Notes under the pieces: generated by a model
Seen by the model: only the letters and a program-made list of their open reading frames with translations
Told to the model about the DNA's origin: nothing
The model's database searches: none
Source: Mumia sp. zg.B17
GTDB lineage: Bacteria > Actinomycetota > Actinomycetes > Propionibacteriales > Nocardioidaceae
Direction of reading: 5' to 3'
NCBI RefSeq assembly: GCF_019550915.1
Contig: NZ_JAHWCI010000008.1
Location: forward strand, 558,001 to 622,000
Length of the DNA: 64,000 nucleotides
Shown: in pieces, positions 35,602-44,147 of the stretch
How the letters are laid out: the number at the start of each line of letters is the position of its first letter
Position numbering within the stretch: the first letter of the stretch is position 1
Position numbers and translations under genes: made by a program

Positions 35602-35616
35602 GATACCGACGGTATC
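35602..35616. promoter_or_regulatory. palindrome overlapping the -10 of the SDR gene
   Basis: GATACC-GAC-GGTATC is an inverted repeat with 6-bp arms. TATCTT (35612-35617), a plausible -10, overlaps its right arm, and ATG 35626 lies 8 bp further. The layout suggests a TetR-type repressor site on a leaderless promoter; no regulator gene is adjacent. Confidence 0.5.
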
Positions 35617-35625
35617 TTGGCGGCC

Positions 35626-36504
35626 ATGCCCTCATCCTTCACCGGCAAGGTTGCCGTCGTCACCGGTGCCGCACGCGGCATCGGCGCAGGTGTCGCCCGC
35701 GAGTACGTCCGTCGTGGAGGTCGCGTCGCGCTCCTCGGCCTCGAGCCCGACGAGCTGAAGTCCCTCGCCGCCGAGCTGGGTGACGCCGCCGCCTGGTGGG
35801 AGGCCGACGTCCGCGACACGGCCGCGGTCCAGTCCGCCGTCGATGCCGCCGCGGACCGCTTCGGCCGCATCGACCACGTGCTCGCCAACGCCGGCATCGC
35901 CGCGTACGGCACGGTGCGCCAGATCGATCCCGGCGCGTTCGAGCGGGTGGTGGACGTGAACCTCAACGGCGTCTTCCGGACGCTCCGCGCGGCAGCTCCG
36001 CACGTGATCGCCACGAAGGGATACGTCCTCGTCGTCTCCTCGCTGGCGGCATTCACACCGCTCGCGGGCCTGGCGCCGTACAACGCGAGCAAGGCGGGCG
36101 TCGAGGCCCTCGCCCTCGCGTACCGCCAGGAGATGTGGGTCCACGGCGTGAAGGTCGGCGTCTGCCACCCCTCGTGGATCGACACCGACATCGTCCGCGG
36201 GGCGGAGGACGACCTCCCGTCGTTCAAGGCGATCCGCGGACGGCTCCCGTGGCCGGCCAACGGCACGACGTCGCTGGAGGAGTGCGTCGAGGCGGTCACG
36301 CACGGGCTGGAGAAGAAGAAGCGCCGGGTCTACGTCCCCAAGGGGGTCCTGGTCGCCAACCTCACCAAGCCGCTCTTCTCCTCAGCGGTCGCCGAGCCGA
36401 TCGCCAAGCGCCTGGTCAAGAGGACGGTGCCGCAGATGGAGCGCGAGGTCGCGGCGCTCGGCCGCAGCCACTCGGCGCACGTCCCGGTGACCGACGCGAA
36501 GTAG
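35626..36504 (+). CDS. short-chain dehydrogenase/reductase
   Basis: NAD(P)-dependent oxidoreductase of 292 aa. Cofactor loop TGAARGIG, NAG in LANAGIA, catalytic Ser (VVSSLAA), Tyr-x3-Lys (YNASK) are all present. The C-terminal extension (KKKRRVYVPKGVL ... LVKRTVPQM), longer than classic SDRs, resembles membrane-associated or lipid-acting members. ATG 35626 is preferred over in-frame TTG 35617. Substrate not predictable. Confidence 0.92.
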   Translation: MPSSFTGKVAVVTGAARGIGAGVAREYVRRGGRVALLGLEPDELKSLAAELGDAAAWWEADVRDTAAVQSAVDAAADRFGRIDHVLANAGIAAYGTVRQIDPGAFERVVDVNLNGVFRTLRAAAPHVIATKGYVLVVSSLAAFTPLAGLAPYNASKAGVEALALAYRQEMWVHGVKVGVCHPSWIDTDIVRGAEDDLPSFKAIRGRLPWPANGTTSLEECVEAVTHGLEKKKRRVYVPKGVLVANLTKPLFSSAVAEPIAKRLVKRTVPQMEREVAALGRSHSAHVPVTDAK

Positions 36505-36510
36505 GACTCC

Positions 36511-37296
36511 GTGCGCCGTCACCGCCTGCTCTCTCCTGCCCTCGCTGCTGCACTCCTGATGCTGGCCTGCACCGCATGCGGTCAGGACCTCGTAACCGGG
36601 ACGTACGAAGGACCGCTCGCTGTCGAAGGGCGGCAGGGTGCTGCGCACCAGGTCGTGGAGTGCGACGGGACCGCGGAGGGCGGCAACGGCTATCCGGACG
36701 AGCACGACGACGGCGCGCTCAGCGACGATGCGGAGGAGGCGCTGCGTACGGCCTTCGACGAGCGGCAGCTCGACGGGGTCCGCGACGGCTACCGGGTGGT
36801 TCGAGCGGACGGTCCCCGCACGCTGTTCACCTTCACTGCCGACGGCCGCGTACGGCAGGCCGTGATCGCCCGCGACGGCGAGGCCTTCGGCGAGAAGGGG
36901 TGGTACGTCGAGTCCTGGGCGCGCTGCGACTACGCCGAGCTTCCCGAGGAGGTGGCCGAGGCGGCGGGGGTCCAGGTGTGGTCCGACGCCACCGGCCGGG
37001 TGTCGACCCGCCGGATCACCTCGTACGCGGGAGCGGAGCATTGCGCCTGGGAGCACATGACCTTCCTCAGGGTCGGCAAGGCCGAGTACGTCCGGGAGCC
37101 CGATGCCAGCCTCGCCGACTTCTTCGCAGGGCCCTACGCCTCATCGGTCGCGCTCGCTCCCGACGCCAGGGACACCGGCTTCCGTCGTGGAAGCGACCAC
37201 CTGTGGCTCTCCGCCGACGGCGCCTGGGCCTACGTCGGGAGCGGTGAACGGGTCGAGCGCTGGCCCCGGGTCGTCGAGCGGCTGGGCTGCATCTGA
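36511..37296 (+). CDS. secreted lipoprotein of unknown function
   Basis: A 261-aa protein with a signal peptide ending in a lipobox-like LLMLACTACGQ (lipidated Cys at residue 20 or 23). The mature part is acidic with Trp- and Tyr-rich strands and four further Cys that could pair. No domain is recognised. GTG 36511 starts 6 bp after the SDR stop, so they are likely co-transcribed. Confidence 0.75.
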   Translation: MRRHRLLSPALAAALLMLACTACGQDLVTGTYEGPLAVEGRQGAAHQVVECDGTAEGGNGYPDEHDDGALSDDAEEALRTAFDERQLDGVRDGYRVVRADGPRTLFTFTADGRVRQAVIARDGEAFGEKGWYVESWARCDYAELPEEVAEAAGVQVWSDATGRVSTRRITSYAGAEHCAWEHMTFLRVGKAEYVREPDASLADFFAGPYASSVALAPDARDTGFRRGSDHLWLSADGAWAYVGSGERVERWPRVVERLGCI

Positions 37297-37322
37297 CGTC
37301 GGCGCCCGGCTCGAGCTGGCGG

Positions 37323-37961
37323 TCAGAGCGCGGCGGCCACGGACGCCGCGAGGGCCACGATGTGCCCGAGCCGGGCCAGCTCGGAGTCGAGGACCGGCGG
37401 ACCACCGTGGCGGCCGAAGACGACCACCGCGTCGCGCTGAGGCACCGGGGCGCCGGCGAGCACCATCGAGCCCCAGTCGGGGACGTGGGCGAGCCGCTGG
37501 GCCTGCTCGAGCGTGAACCACTTCTCGACGTCGGGGACCCGCTCAGGTGCGGTCGCGGTCGCGTGGAGGACCTGCTGGCCGTCCGGACCGAGGGCGAGCA
37601 GCAGAGCCCAGTCCGAGCGGAAGGTCTCGGGCACCCGGTCGACCAGGCTCTCCAGGGCACGCGCCGGCTCGGCGGTGAACGCCTCGACAGCCTCGAGGTC
37701 CATCGAGAGGTTGGCCCCGGCGTTGTAGCGCGAGATCCACTGAACGCGTACGCCGTCGAGCCGGTGGCACGCGGTGATGAGCTGGTCGGGCATCGTCGTC
37801 ACCGGCAGCTCCAAGAGCACGTCGTCGACGGCCTTGCCGTCGCCGCGGTGCTCCACGATCTCGATCGCGTGGATGTCGGCTCCCGCCTCGCCGAGTGCGC
37901 TGGCGACGGCACCGAGCGACCCGGGGACGTCAGGAAGCTCGATGCGCAGCAGAAACGCCAT
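37323..37961 (-). CDS. ACT domain-containing protein
   Basis: A 212-aa protein. Residues 1-75 form an ACT domain (LLRIELPDVPGSLGAVASALGEAGADIHAIEIVEH), which typically binds amino acids. Residues 85-205 have a GAF-like alternation of helices and strands (WFTLEQAQRLAHVPDWGSMVLAGAPVPQRD). Conserved in actinobacteria; likely a metabolic sensor. No DNA-binding or catalytic domain is seen. Confidence 0.82.
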   Translation of the reverse strand: MAFLLRIELPDVPGSLGAVASALGEAGADIHAIEIVEHRGDGKAVDDVLLELPVTTMPDQLITACHRLDGVRVQWISRYNAGANLSMDLEAVEAFTAEPARALESLVDRVPETFRSDWALLLALGPDGQQVLHATATAPERVPDVEKWFTLEQAQRLAHVPDWGSMVLAGAPVPQRDAVVVFGRHGGPPVLDSELARLGHIVALAASVAAAL

Positions 37962-38119
37962 GGGTCGAATCCTCCGTTCAGCCGATCGCGCCGGGACCGG
38001 ACGCGTACGCGGTCGACGGTGACCACGGCAGGTGCTCCGGGCCGAGCATACCGACTCAGAACGGCCGCCTGGAGCCCTCGACCTGATTCGACCGAAATGT
38101 CAGCAGGAGATGAGATACC

Positions 38120-39412
38120 TCAGCGCAGAGGGTCGAGGTGACGCGCGTACGCAGGCGCCTGGCGGCCCGTCATCGCGTCCGCCACCATCCGCCCGGTGAG
38201 CGGCCCGAGGGCGATGCCCCACATTCCGTGACCACCCGCGACGTGGACCCGCGGCGAACGCGTCGCTCCGACCAGCGGCAACCCGTCGGTCGTGCACGGG
38301 CGCGAGCCGACCCACTCCTCCTGCCGTGCGTCCCAGTCGACGCCGGTGAACATCGGCCGCGCCGACGCCACGATCGCCTCGATCCGCGCCGGCTCCAACG
38401 GGGCGTCGGGGTCGCGGAACTCCATCGTCCCCGCCACGCGCAGGCGATCACCGAGCGGTGTGCACGCGACGCGCTCGACCGGGAAGTAGATCGGGTTCTT
38501 GGGCATCTGCTCGGGGACGACGGTGAAGCTGTAGCCACGACCGGCCTGGACGACGCGCTTCACCCCGTACGCCCGGGCGAGATCACCGAGCCATGTCCCG
38601 GTGGCCAGGACGACGGCGTCGGCGCGCAGCCGCTCGCCGGTGCGCGCGAGCACCTCCACCCCGCGTGCCCCGAGGTCGAGCACGTCCTTCACGTCGAACC
38701 CGGCGCGGATCTCGCCGCCGCGAGCCACCACCGACTCCGCCAGGGACCCGACGTACGCCGGCGGGTTGACGTATCGCTGCCCCAGCATCCGGACACCGGC
38801 GCGTACGCCGTCGCCGAGGGTCGGCTCGAGCGAGCGGATCTCCTCACCGCTCAGCAGGTCGTAGTCCACCGAGCCGCCCGAGGAGACGACATGGGCCAGC
38901 TCCTCGACGAGCGTCGTGCGGTTCTCCACGGAGCTGAACCCCGCGAGGAACGGGTCGGCGTCCTGGATCGGCTCGTCCACCGCGTGGCCGGCAACACCGC
39001 CGTCGCCCAGCACGTCGTAGGCGCCGAGCGCGTCACGGTTGAGGGCCGCGAAGACCGCCATCGCCGAGCGCCACCGCTTCGGGGTGCAGTTGCGCGCGAA
39101 GCCGACGAGGAAGCGCAGCAGCTTGGGGTCGGCCGTCAGCGGCACGTAGACCGGAGAGGACGGGCTGAGCATCGCCTTCAGACCGTACGAGAGGACGGCG
39201 GGCTCGGGCAGCGGCAGCGTGAGCGCGGGGGAGATCCACCCGGCATTCCCCCACGACGAGCCGGCCGCGACGCCCGCCCGGTCGACGACGGTGACCTGGA
39301 CGCCGCGCTCCTGGAGGAACCACGCCGTCGACAGACCGACCATGCCTGCCCCGGCGACGACGACGTGCTGCGGGGTGCTCGACGCGCTCGCGGCGCTGCC
39401 CGGTGTGCTCAT
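38120..39412 (-). CDS. FAD-dependent D-amino acid dehydrogenase (DadA-like)
   Basis: A 430-aa DAO-family oxidoreductase. The N-terminal dinucleotide loop is VVVAGAGMVGLSTAWFLQERG; a GDR loop and the C-terminal FAD segment (HVAGGHGMWGIALGPLTGRM) match DadA-type enzymes that deaminate D-amino acids and pass electrons to the respiratory chain. ATG 39412 is chosen; ATG 39433 is possible. A perfect 18-bp palindrome lies upstream, and a PucR regulator gene precedes it on the same strand. Confidence 0.88.
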   Translation of the reverse strand: MSTPGSAASASSTPQHVVVAGAGMVGLSTAWFLQERGVQVTVVDRAGVAAGSSWGNAGWISPALTLPLPEPAVLSYGLKAMLSPSSPVYVPLTADPKLLRFLVGFARNCTPKRWRSAMAVFAALNRDALGAYDVLGDGGVAGHAVDEPIQDADPFLAGFSSVENRTTLVEELAHVVSSGGSVDYDLLSGEEIRSLEPTLGDGVRAGVRMLGQRYVNPPAYVGSLAESVVARGGEIRAGFDVKDVLDLGARGVEVLARTGERLRADAVVLATGTWLGDLARAYGVKRVVQAGRGYSFTVVPEQMPKNPIYFPVERVACTPLGDRLRVAGTMEFRDPDAPLEPARIEAIVASARPMFTGVDWDARQEEWVGSRPCTTDGLPLVGATRSPRVHVAGGHGMWGIALGPLTGRMVADAMTGRQAPAYARHLDPLR

Positions 39413-39477
39413 CCCCTCATGGTCGGACGGCATGGCGTCCCGCGGGCTGTGCGTTCGGCCACGATCGGCGAGGCACC

Positions 39478-39495
39478 GGTGTGCGATCGCACACC
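39478..39495. promoter_or_regulatory. perfect 18-bp palindrome before the dadA-like gene
   Basis: GGTGTGCGATCGCACACC is fully self-complementary. It lies 66-83 bp upstream of the DadA-like start and 25 bp beyond the stop of the PucR-type regulator, the likely binding partner. Position agrees with an activator site just upstream of a promoter. Confidence 0.65.
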
Positions 39496-39519
39496 CGTCA
39501 CGCCCGCGACCGCGCGGGC

Positions 39520-40692
39520 TCAGGCGTCGAGCTCGCGCAGCTTGACGTGGAGTGCCAGCAGGAGACGGGTGTCGGGGTCGTCGACGTCGACACCGACCGC
39601 CTGGGACGCGCGGCGGAGCCGGTTGCGGAGGGTGTTGGGATGCACGTGCAGCGACGCCGCTGCCGCACCGACGTCGCCGCCGTGGGCGAGGTAGGCGCGC
39701 GCGCTCGACAGCAGGTCGGCGTGGTGCTCGGCGTCGAAGCGCTCCAGGGCCGTGAGGGGACTGAAGTCCTCGTAGCCGGCGAAGGCGTCCGCGGCACGCA
39801 TCGCGACGACGTCGGTGAGGGTGCTCCGTACGGTCTCGACGGCGCCCGTACGACCGCGGCGACGCAGGACGCGGACGACGCCGTCGGCGTCACGGGCCGA
39901 GAGGTCGATCGCCTCGGGGGACTCCACCGTACGCCCGACGCCGACGACGAGAGGGCCGTGAGAGCGGGCGAGGAAGTCGCGGGCCAGCCGCGCGGCCGTT
40001 GCTTCGTCGCCGGCGACCACGGCGTAGACCACACCGTCCACCTGGGCGGCAGCGGCGCTCGGCGCCACGGCGGCGAGGTGGAGGACGAACGCTCCCGCCC
40101 GGTGGGCGGGGACCACGTCGTCGGGCCGGTCCGACGCGAGCACGACCACGGTGCAGGGCGAGCGGAGCCCGGCCGAGTCCGCCGCACGCGCGGCGTCGTC
40201 GCCCCCGCGCAGCAGTGCCTCGACGACCTCGACGGTGCGGCGGCGGGAGGAGTCGGCGCGCTCCCGCTGGCGGACCAGCCCGCGCGCGACGACCGGCGCG
40301 CCGTCGAGCAGCGCCTGCCGCTGCACCTTGGTCAGCCCGGCGGGTACGGCCGCCCAGACCGACCCGAGCAGCGTGCCCGTCTCGTCACGCACGGCCACGA
40401 TCGCCCGCTGCGTCATGCCGGAGCCGGGAAGGTCCACGGTGACGACGTCCTGGGACCGCGAGATCTGGCTGTAGACGCCTGCCTCGTCGAGCAGCGTGCG
40501 GTAGTGCGGGGGCACCTGGCGGCCGAGGATCGTGGTGATGCGGGCGTCGTCGACGGCCTGCGAGCGGTCGGCGTCCAGGCTCTGGGAGTAGGCCAGGACG
40601 TTCGCCTGGGGGTCCTCGATCGTGATCGGTGCTCCGACGAGCTCGGCCAGCGAGTTCGCCAGCGACGTCAGATCGTCGTCACGCAGGTCCAT
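39520..40692 (-). CDS. PucR family transcriptional regulator
   Basis: A 390-aa regulator. The N-terminal part (residues 1-160) looks like a GAF-type sensory domain; a GGDEF-like central region follows; the C-terminal PucR helix-turn-helix is clear (FSPLTALERFDAEHHADLLSSARAYLAHGGDVGAAAASLHVHPNTLRNRL). ATG 40692 gives standard length. Relatives control amine and amino acid catabolism, and the downstream D-amino acid dehydrogenase is the probable target. Confidence 0.9.
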   Translation of the reverse strand: MDLRDDDLTSLANSLAELVGAPITIEDPQANVLAYSQSLDADRSQAVDDARITTILGRQVPPHYRTLLDEAGVYSQISRSQDVVTVDLPGSGMTQRAIVAVRDETGTLLGSVWAAVPAGLTKVQRQALLDGAPVVARGLVRQRERADSSRRRTVEVVEALLRGGDDAARAADSAGLRSPCTVVVLASDRPDDVVPAHRAGAFVLHLAAVAPSAAAAQVDGVVYAVVAGDEATAARLARDFLARSHGPLVVGVGRTVESPEAIDLSARDADGVVRVLRRRGRTGAVETVRSTLTDVVAMRAADAFAGYEDFSPLTALERFDAEHHADLLSSARAYLAHGGDVGAAAASLHVHPNTLRNRLRRASQAVGVDVDDPDTRLLLALHVKLRELDA

Positions 40693-40774
40693 GCGGGAAA
40701 TGTACGGGGTCTCGCCGGATACCGGCTCGAGATGACTTCCGGGCGACCCCCCGGTCTGCAACTATGGCTGGCCT

Positions 40775-42961
40775 ATGCCTTTCCCCCGCAGCATCGCCCC
40801 GCGCCGCCGTACGCCCGTGGTTCGCCGACTCACCGGCGTCGCCGTCGCCGCGGCGCTGAGCGTCTCCGGCGTCGTCGCCGTCCAGGCCGTCGCCGCGCCG
40901 AGCCCAGCGGCCGCCGCCGCGGGCTACGACGGGGTGTGCGAGAACATGCACACGCTCGGCTCCCTGACGCGCGCCGACCTCGACCGCGCGCGAGCGATCA
41001 TGAACGGCCGCGTCGACATGGGCCAGTACGGCACCATGACCCTCGCCGCCAACCCCTCGTGGAAGCCGCAGGCCGGGCTCGACCTGGCCGGCGACCGCTA
41101 CATCCACTCGCTGCACTGGGCGTTGCCGCTGCTCAAGACCGGCCTGGGCCTCGGCGACGCCGAGGGTGCGGCGATGCAGGCCCGGTTCACTGCACTGATG
41201 GTCGACTGGGTCCGCGACAACCCGGTCAAGAAGCGCACCTACTGGCAGAACCACCCGCAATACCTCGGCTTCCGCATCGGCACCTTCGTCTGCATGAGCA
41301 GACTCGCGGCGTCGGCGACACACCGCGCCTGGGCGGGCAAGCAGCTGAAGGCCGAGCTGCCGAAGGCACTCGCCTACGGCACCTCTGGCAACAACACGAT
41401 GATGAACCTCAAGCTCGCGGCCTACGCCGGGGCTCGACAGGCCGGCACCGAGGCGCAGCGCGTCAGGCTGCGCGACCAGACGGTCAACGTCGCCCAGCGC
41501 CTCGCGCACGCTGATGGCTCCGACCTCGAGGGCGCGCCGGGCTACGGCCTCTATCTCGGCACGATCATGCACCGCGCCGTCAATGTCTTCACGCTGTACG
41601 GCGCGACGTCGTCGGCGTCGAAGGTCGCGACGATGCTCAACGCCCGCGGCTCGTTCTATGCGCAGGCGAGCCGGCCCGACCGCTACCTCGAGACCATCGG
41701 CGACACCCACCTCCAGAAGATCCCGTCGGGTGTCTTCAGCGGGACGTCCGAGGCCGAGTGGGTCCGCACCTCGGGCAAGGCGGGCCGCAAGCCGAGCGCC
41801 ACCTATCGCCGTTACGCCGGCGGCTACGCGTTCGGCCGGTCCGGCTGGGTCCCGGGCGTCGACACCTCCTCGACCTTCTACTCCGTCCGTACGGCCGACC
41901 GCTACGCCCTCCCGTCGCACCGTCACGCCGACACGACCGCGATGACGATGTACGCCGACGGGGTCTCGTGGATCGCCGACCCCGGCCCGTACGCGTACAA
42001 CGGCTCGGGGCTGCGCTCGGCGATCATCCGGCGCACGGCCCACAGTGCGCTCGTCGCTCCGGGCACTCCCAACCGTGCGGTGTACGGCCGGGTGCAGGCG
42101 TCGGCGACATCGGCCTCGACCGACCGCACCTGTGTCTACGACCCGGGCTACCTCGCCAGCAGCGGCTTCGAGCTGGCACGGTGCGTCTACTACCTGCGCG
42201 GCATCGACGCGGTCGTCGTGGAGGACCTCGTCCGCGCGACGAAGACGTCCGGCACCGTGCAGCAGCAGTGGGTTCTCCCGTCGGGCGTCGGTGCCCGGGT
42301 CGGCGGCCGCGCCGTCGCGCTCACCGGGACAGACTCCACGGGCACCGTCCGCAACGCCCGGTTCCTGACGACAGGGGCACCCCGCGTCTCCGGCGCCACC
42401 ACGTCCGCCGGCACGCTCGGTCAGTCGTACGGCCGCTCGACCCGCGGGTCGGTCGTCCGGGTGCCGGTGAGCGTGGCGACGGGTCGGACGGCACGCGTCG
42501 TCACCGTCCTCACCGCCAGCGGCAACCCGGGTCTCGCCCGGACCTCCGTGGGCGGCCGTACGGCGCTCAAGGTCTCCGTCAACGGTCGCGCCGCCACCGT
42601 CGTCACGTCGGTCAACGAGTTCGCGCGGTTGGCCGCCAAGGTCAGCTTCTCCCGCTCGAAGGCCAAGGTGCGGGTCGGGCAGAAGGTCCGCTTCAAGGCC
42701 CGCGTCACCTCGGTCGGTCTCCCCGCCAAGCGCGCGAAGGTCGTGCTGCAGCAGTGGCGCAAGGGCAAGTGGCGCAAGGTCAAGACGCTGCGCACCTCCA
42801 AGACCGGCCGGGTGTCCACCAAGGTCCGCATGACCTCCAAGGGCACCAAGCGCTACCGCGTGGTCGTGCGGGCCAAGAGCGGCAGCAAGGGCTGGAAGTC
42901 GACGGTGTCGACCACGCAGACGGTCAAGGTCCTGAAGAAGAAAAAGAAGAAGAAGCGCTAG
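40775..42961 (+). CDS. secreted heparinase II/III-like polysaccharide lyase with Lys-rich C-terminus
   Basis: Exported 728-aa protein. The signal peptide ends near AAAAAG (about residue 49). An all-helical toroid-like domain (50-330, with DLEGAPGYGLYLG) precedes the heparinase II/III-type beta domain containing SHRHADTTAMTMYADG and WIADPGPYAY (about 379-405). From about 620 an Ig-like module of very high Lys/Arg content (KWRKVKTLRTSKTGRVS) ends in LKKKKKKKR. The lyase probably cleaves an acidic polysaccharide, with the basic tail holding it to anionic wall or substrate; both are inference. Confidence 0.8.
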   Translation: MPFPRSIAPRRRTPVVRRLTGVAVAAALSVSGVVAVQAVAAPSPAAAAAGYDGVCENMHTLGSLTRADLDRARAIMNGRVDMGQYGTMTLAANPSWKPQAGLDLAGDRYIHSLHWALPLLKTGLGLGDAEGAAMQARFTALMVDWVRDNPVKKRTYWQNHPQYLGFRIGTFVCMSRLAASATHRAWAGKQLKAELPKALAYGTSGNNTMMNLKLAAYAGARQAGTEAQRVRLRDQTVNVAQRLAHADGSDLEGAPGYGLYLGTIMHRAVNVFTLYGATSSASKVATMLNARGSFYAQASRPDRYLETIGDTHLQKIPSGVFSGTSEAEWVRTSGKAGRKPSATYRRYAGGYAFGRSGWVPGVDTSSTFYSVRTADRYALPSHRHADTTAMTMYADGVSWIADPGPYAYNGSGLRSAIIRRTAHSALVAPGTPNRAVYGRVQASATSASTDRTCVYDPGYLASSGFELARCVYYLRGIDAVVVEDLVRATKTSGTVQQQWVLPSGVGARVGGRAVALTGTDSTGTVRNARFLTTGAPRVSGATTSAGTLGQSYGRSTRGSVVRVPVSVATGRTARVVTVLTASGNPGLARTSVGGRTALKVSVNGRAATVVTSVNEFARLAAKVSFSRSKAKVRVGQKVRFKARVTSVGLPAKRAKVVLQQWRKGKWRKVKTLRTSKTGRVSTKVRMTSKGTKRYRVVVRAKSGSKGWKSTVSTTQTVKVLKKKKKKKR

Positions 42962-42982
42962 CCTCGGCCGCGCCGGGCGCCG

Positions 42983-43945
42983 TCACATCACCCGTGCCGT
43001 CGGCCTCGGCGCCGTCTGCGCGAGCAGCGAACGCCAGACACCGTTGCCGACGACCGAGCTCGACCCCATGCGGCGGGCGCTCTTGTAGGAGCGCATCACC
43101 CCACGCGACCGTGCGTCCCAGACGCCGCTGACCCGGATGCGCAACGCCTGCTGGACCGCACGGACGGCCGGGCCGCGCGTGCCCGAACTGATCCGGAGCC
43201 CGGAGTAGGCGACGAGCGTCCGGTGCAGCGTCGACGAGCCCGCGCGTGCGGTCACCCGCGGATAGCGAGGGCACGGGGTCGCCCGGCGCTTCGTGTAGCG
43301 CGCGGCCCAGTTGAGGTCGGCCGGGCGGCAGGGCCCGTAGTTGACCTTGGCCACGGACTTGTCCCAGTACGAGGTGTAGCCGCGTGCGCCGGGCCACGAC
43401 AGCGAGAGGTGCACGTGGTTGCGGTGGCAGGTGGTGTCGTACGCCGTCCCGGCGCGGCTCTTGGCGGTGCAGCCGTTGTAGACGCGCCAGCCGGGGCGGT
43501 AGGACGACCAGATCTTGTTGTTCCAGATGATGTACATGACGCCGAGGCGGCGGGCGTTCGCGTAGCGGTTGCCCCGGCCGTCCGAGCGCAGCAGCCACGC
43601 CGCCAGGTCGGTGCCACGCTTCTTGCCGCGGACGGTCCGTGCGTTGGTCGTCCAGTCGATCGCCCGCCCGTCGTGGTGCTCGCTGGTCGCCGTCGAGCAG
43701 TCCCGAGCTCCCGACCACCTGGTCACGGGCCAGGTGCGGACGAGGAGCGCGCCCAGGCGGGACGTCCCCTTGTGCGGCTTCGCGCAGCTGATCGGTCCGA
43801 CGTACGGCGCGCCCGCCTCGATCGCGGCCGGAAGGCCGGACGGAGTCGGTGGCGCCTTCGCGGAGGCCGGTGCGATCAGGGCGAGAGCGAGGACGGACGG
43901 CACCACCAACAAGGTCGCTGCGCGCCCGAGTTGCGTACGAGACAT
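42983..43945 (-). CDS. secreted peptidase-like protein with C-terminal peptidoglycan-binding domain
   Basis: A 320-aa exported protein. After a signal peptide (to about residue 29, ASA/KAP) the core has SEHHDGRAIDW and HRNHVHLSL, the metal-ligand style pattern of M15/VanY-like or ARB_07466-type domains. The last 70 residues form a PG_binding_1 repeat (GTRGPAVRAVQQALRI). Probably trims or binds cell wall peptides. Convergent with the lyase gene. Confidence 0.82.
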   Translation of the reverse strand: MSRTQLGRAATLLVVPSVLALALIAPASAKAPPTPSGLPAAIEAGAPYVGPISCAKPHKGTSRLGALLVRTWPVTRWSGARDCSTATSEHHDGRAIDWTTNARTVRGKKRGTDLAAWLLRSDGRGNRYANARRLGVMYIIWNNKIWSSYRPGWRVYNGCTAKSRAGTAYDTTCHRNHVHLSLSWPGARGYTSYWDKSVAKVNYGPCRPADLNWAARYTKRRATPCPRYPRVTARAGSSTLHRTLVAYSGLRISSGTRGPAVRAVQQALRIRVSGVWDARSRGVMRSYKSARRMGSSSVVGNGVWRSLLAQTAPRPTARVM

Positions 43946-44022
43946 GACTTCCCCCAGGTGTCCACCCGACGCATCGGCAGGCTCGCCGACTTCCCCACGC
44001 CCGGTGGCACCGTGCCCACGCT

Positions 44023-44068
44023 ACGTATCTCGGCAGAGGATGCATCTCGAACGTGGAGGCGCTCGATC
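44023..44068. repeat. 46-bp direct repeat, copy 1
   Basis: The segment starts ACGTATCTCGGCAGAGG and ends GCTCGATC. It matches 45731-45776 at 45 of 46 positions in the same orientation, and the two copies flank the Fic gene. Beyond the 46 bp similarity decays. It does not look like part of a gene and could be a recombination or attachment site. Confidence 0.88.
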
Positions 44069-44110
44069 TAGGCCGCTGGAGCGAGATCGCAAACGAGAGC
44101 ACCTACGGCG

Positions 44111-44142
44111 TTAGTATCACTTAGTCAAATATGTGATACTAA
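44111..44142 (+). promoter_or_regulatory. AT-rich palindromic promoter of the Fic gene
   Basis: TTAGTATCAC (44111-44120) and GTGATACTAA (44133-44142) are exact inverted repeats; CACTTAG/CTAAGTG (44118-44124, 44139-44145) give a second overlapping pair. GATACT (44135-44140) serves as a plausible -10, 7 bp before ATG 44148, so a leaderless transcript is expected. AT content is far above the surroundings. The Fic protein's own C-terminal winged helix is the likely binder. Confidence 0.65.
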
Positions 44143-44147
44143 GTGCC

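Noticed and set aside
39403-41514. 703-codon plus-strand ORF
   Set aside because: It spans the antisense of PucR and then an out-of-frame part of the lyase gene; not a real fusion.
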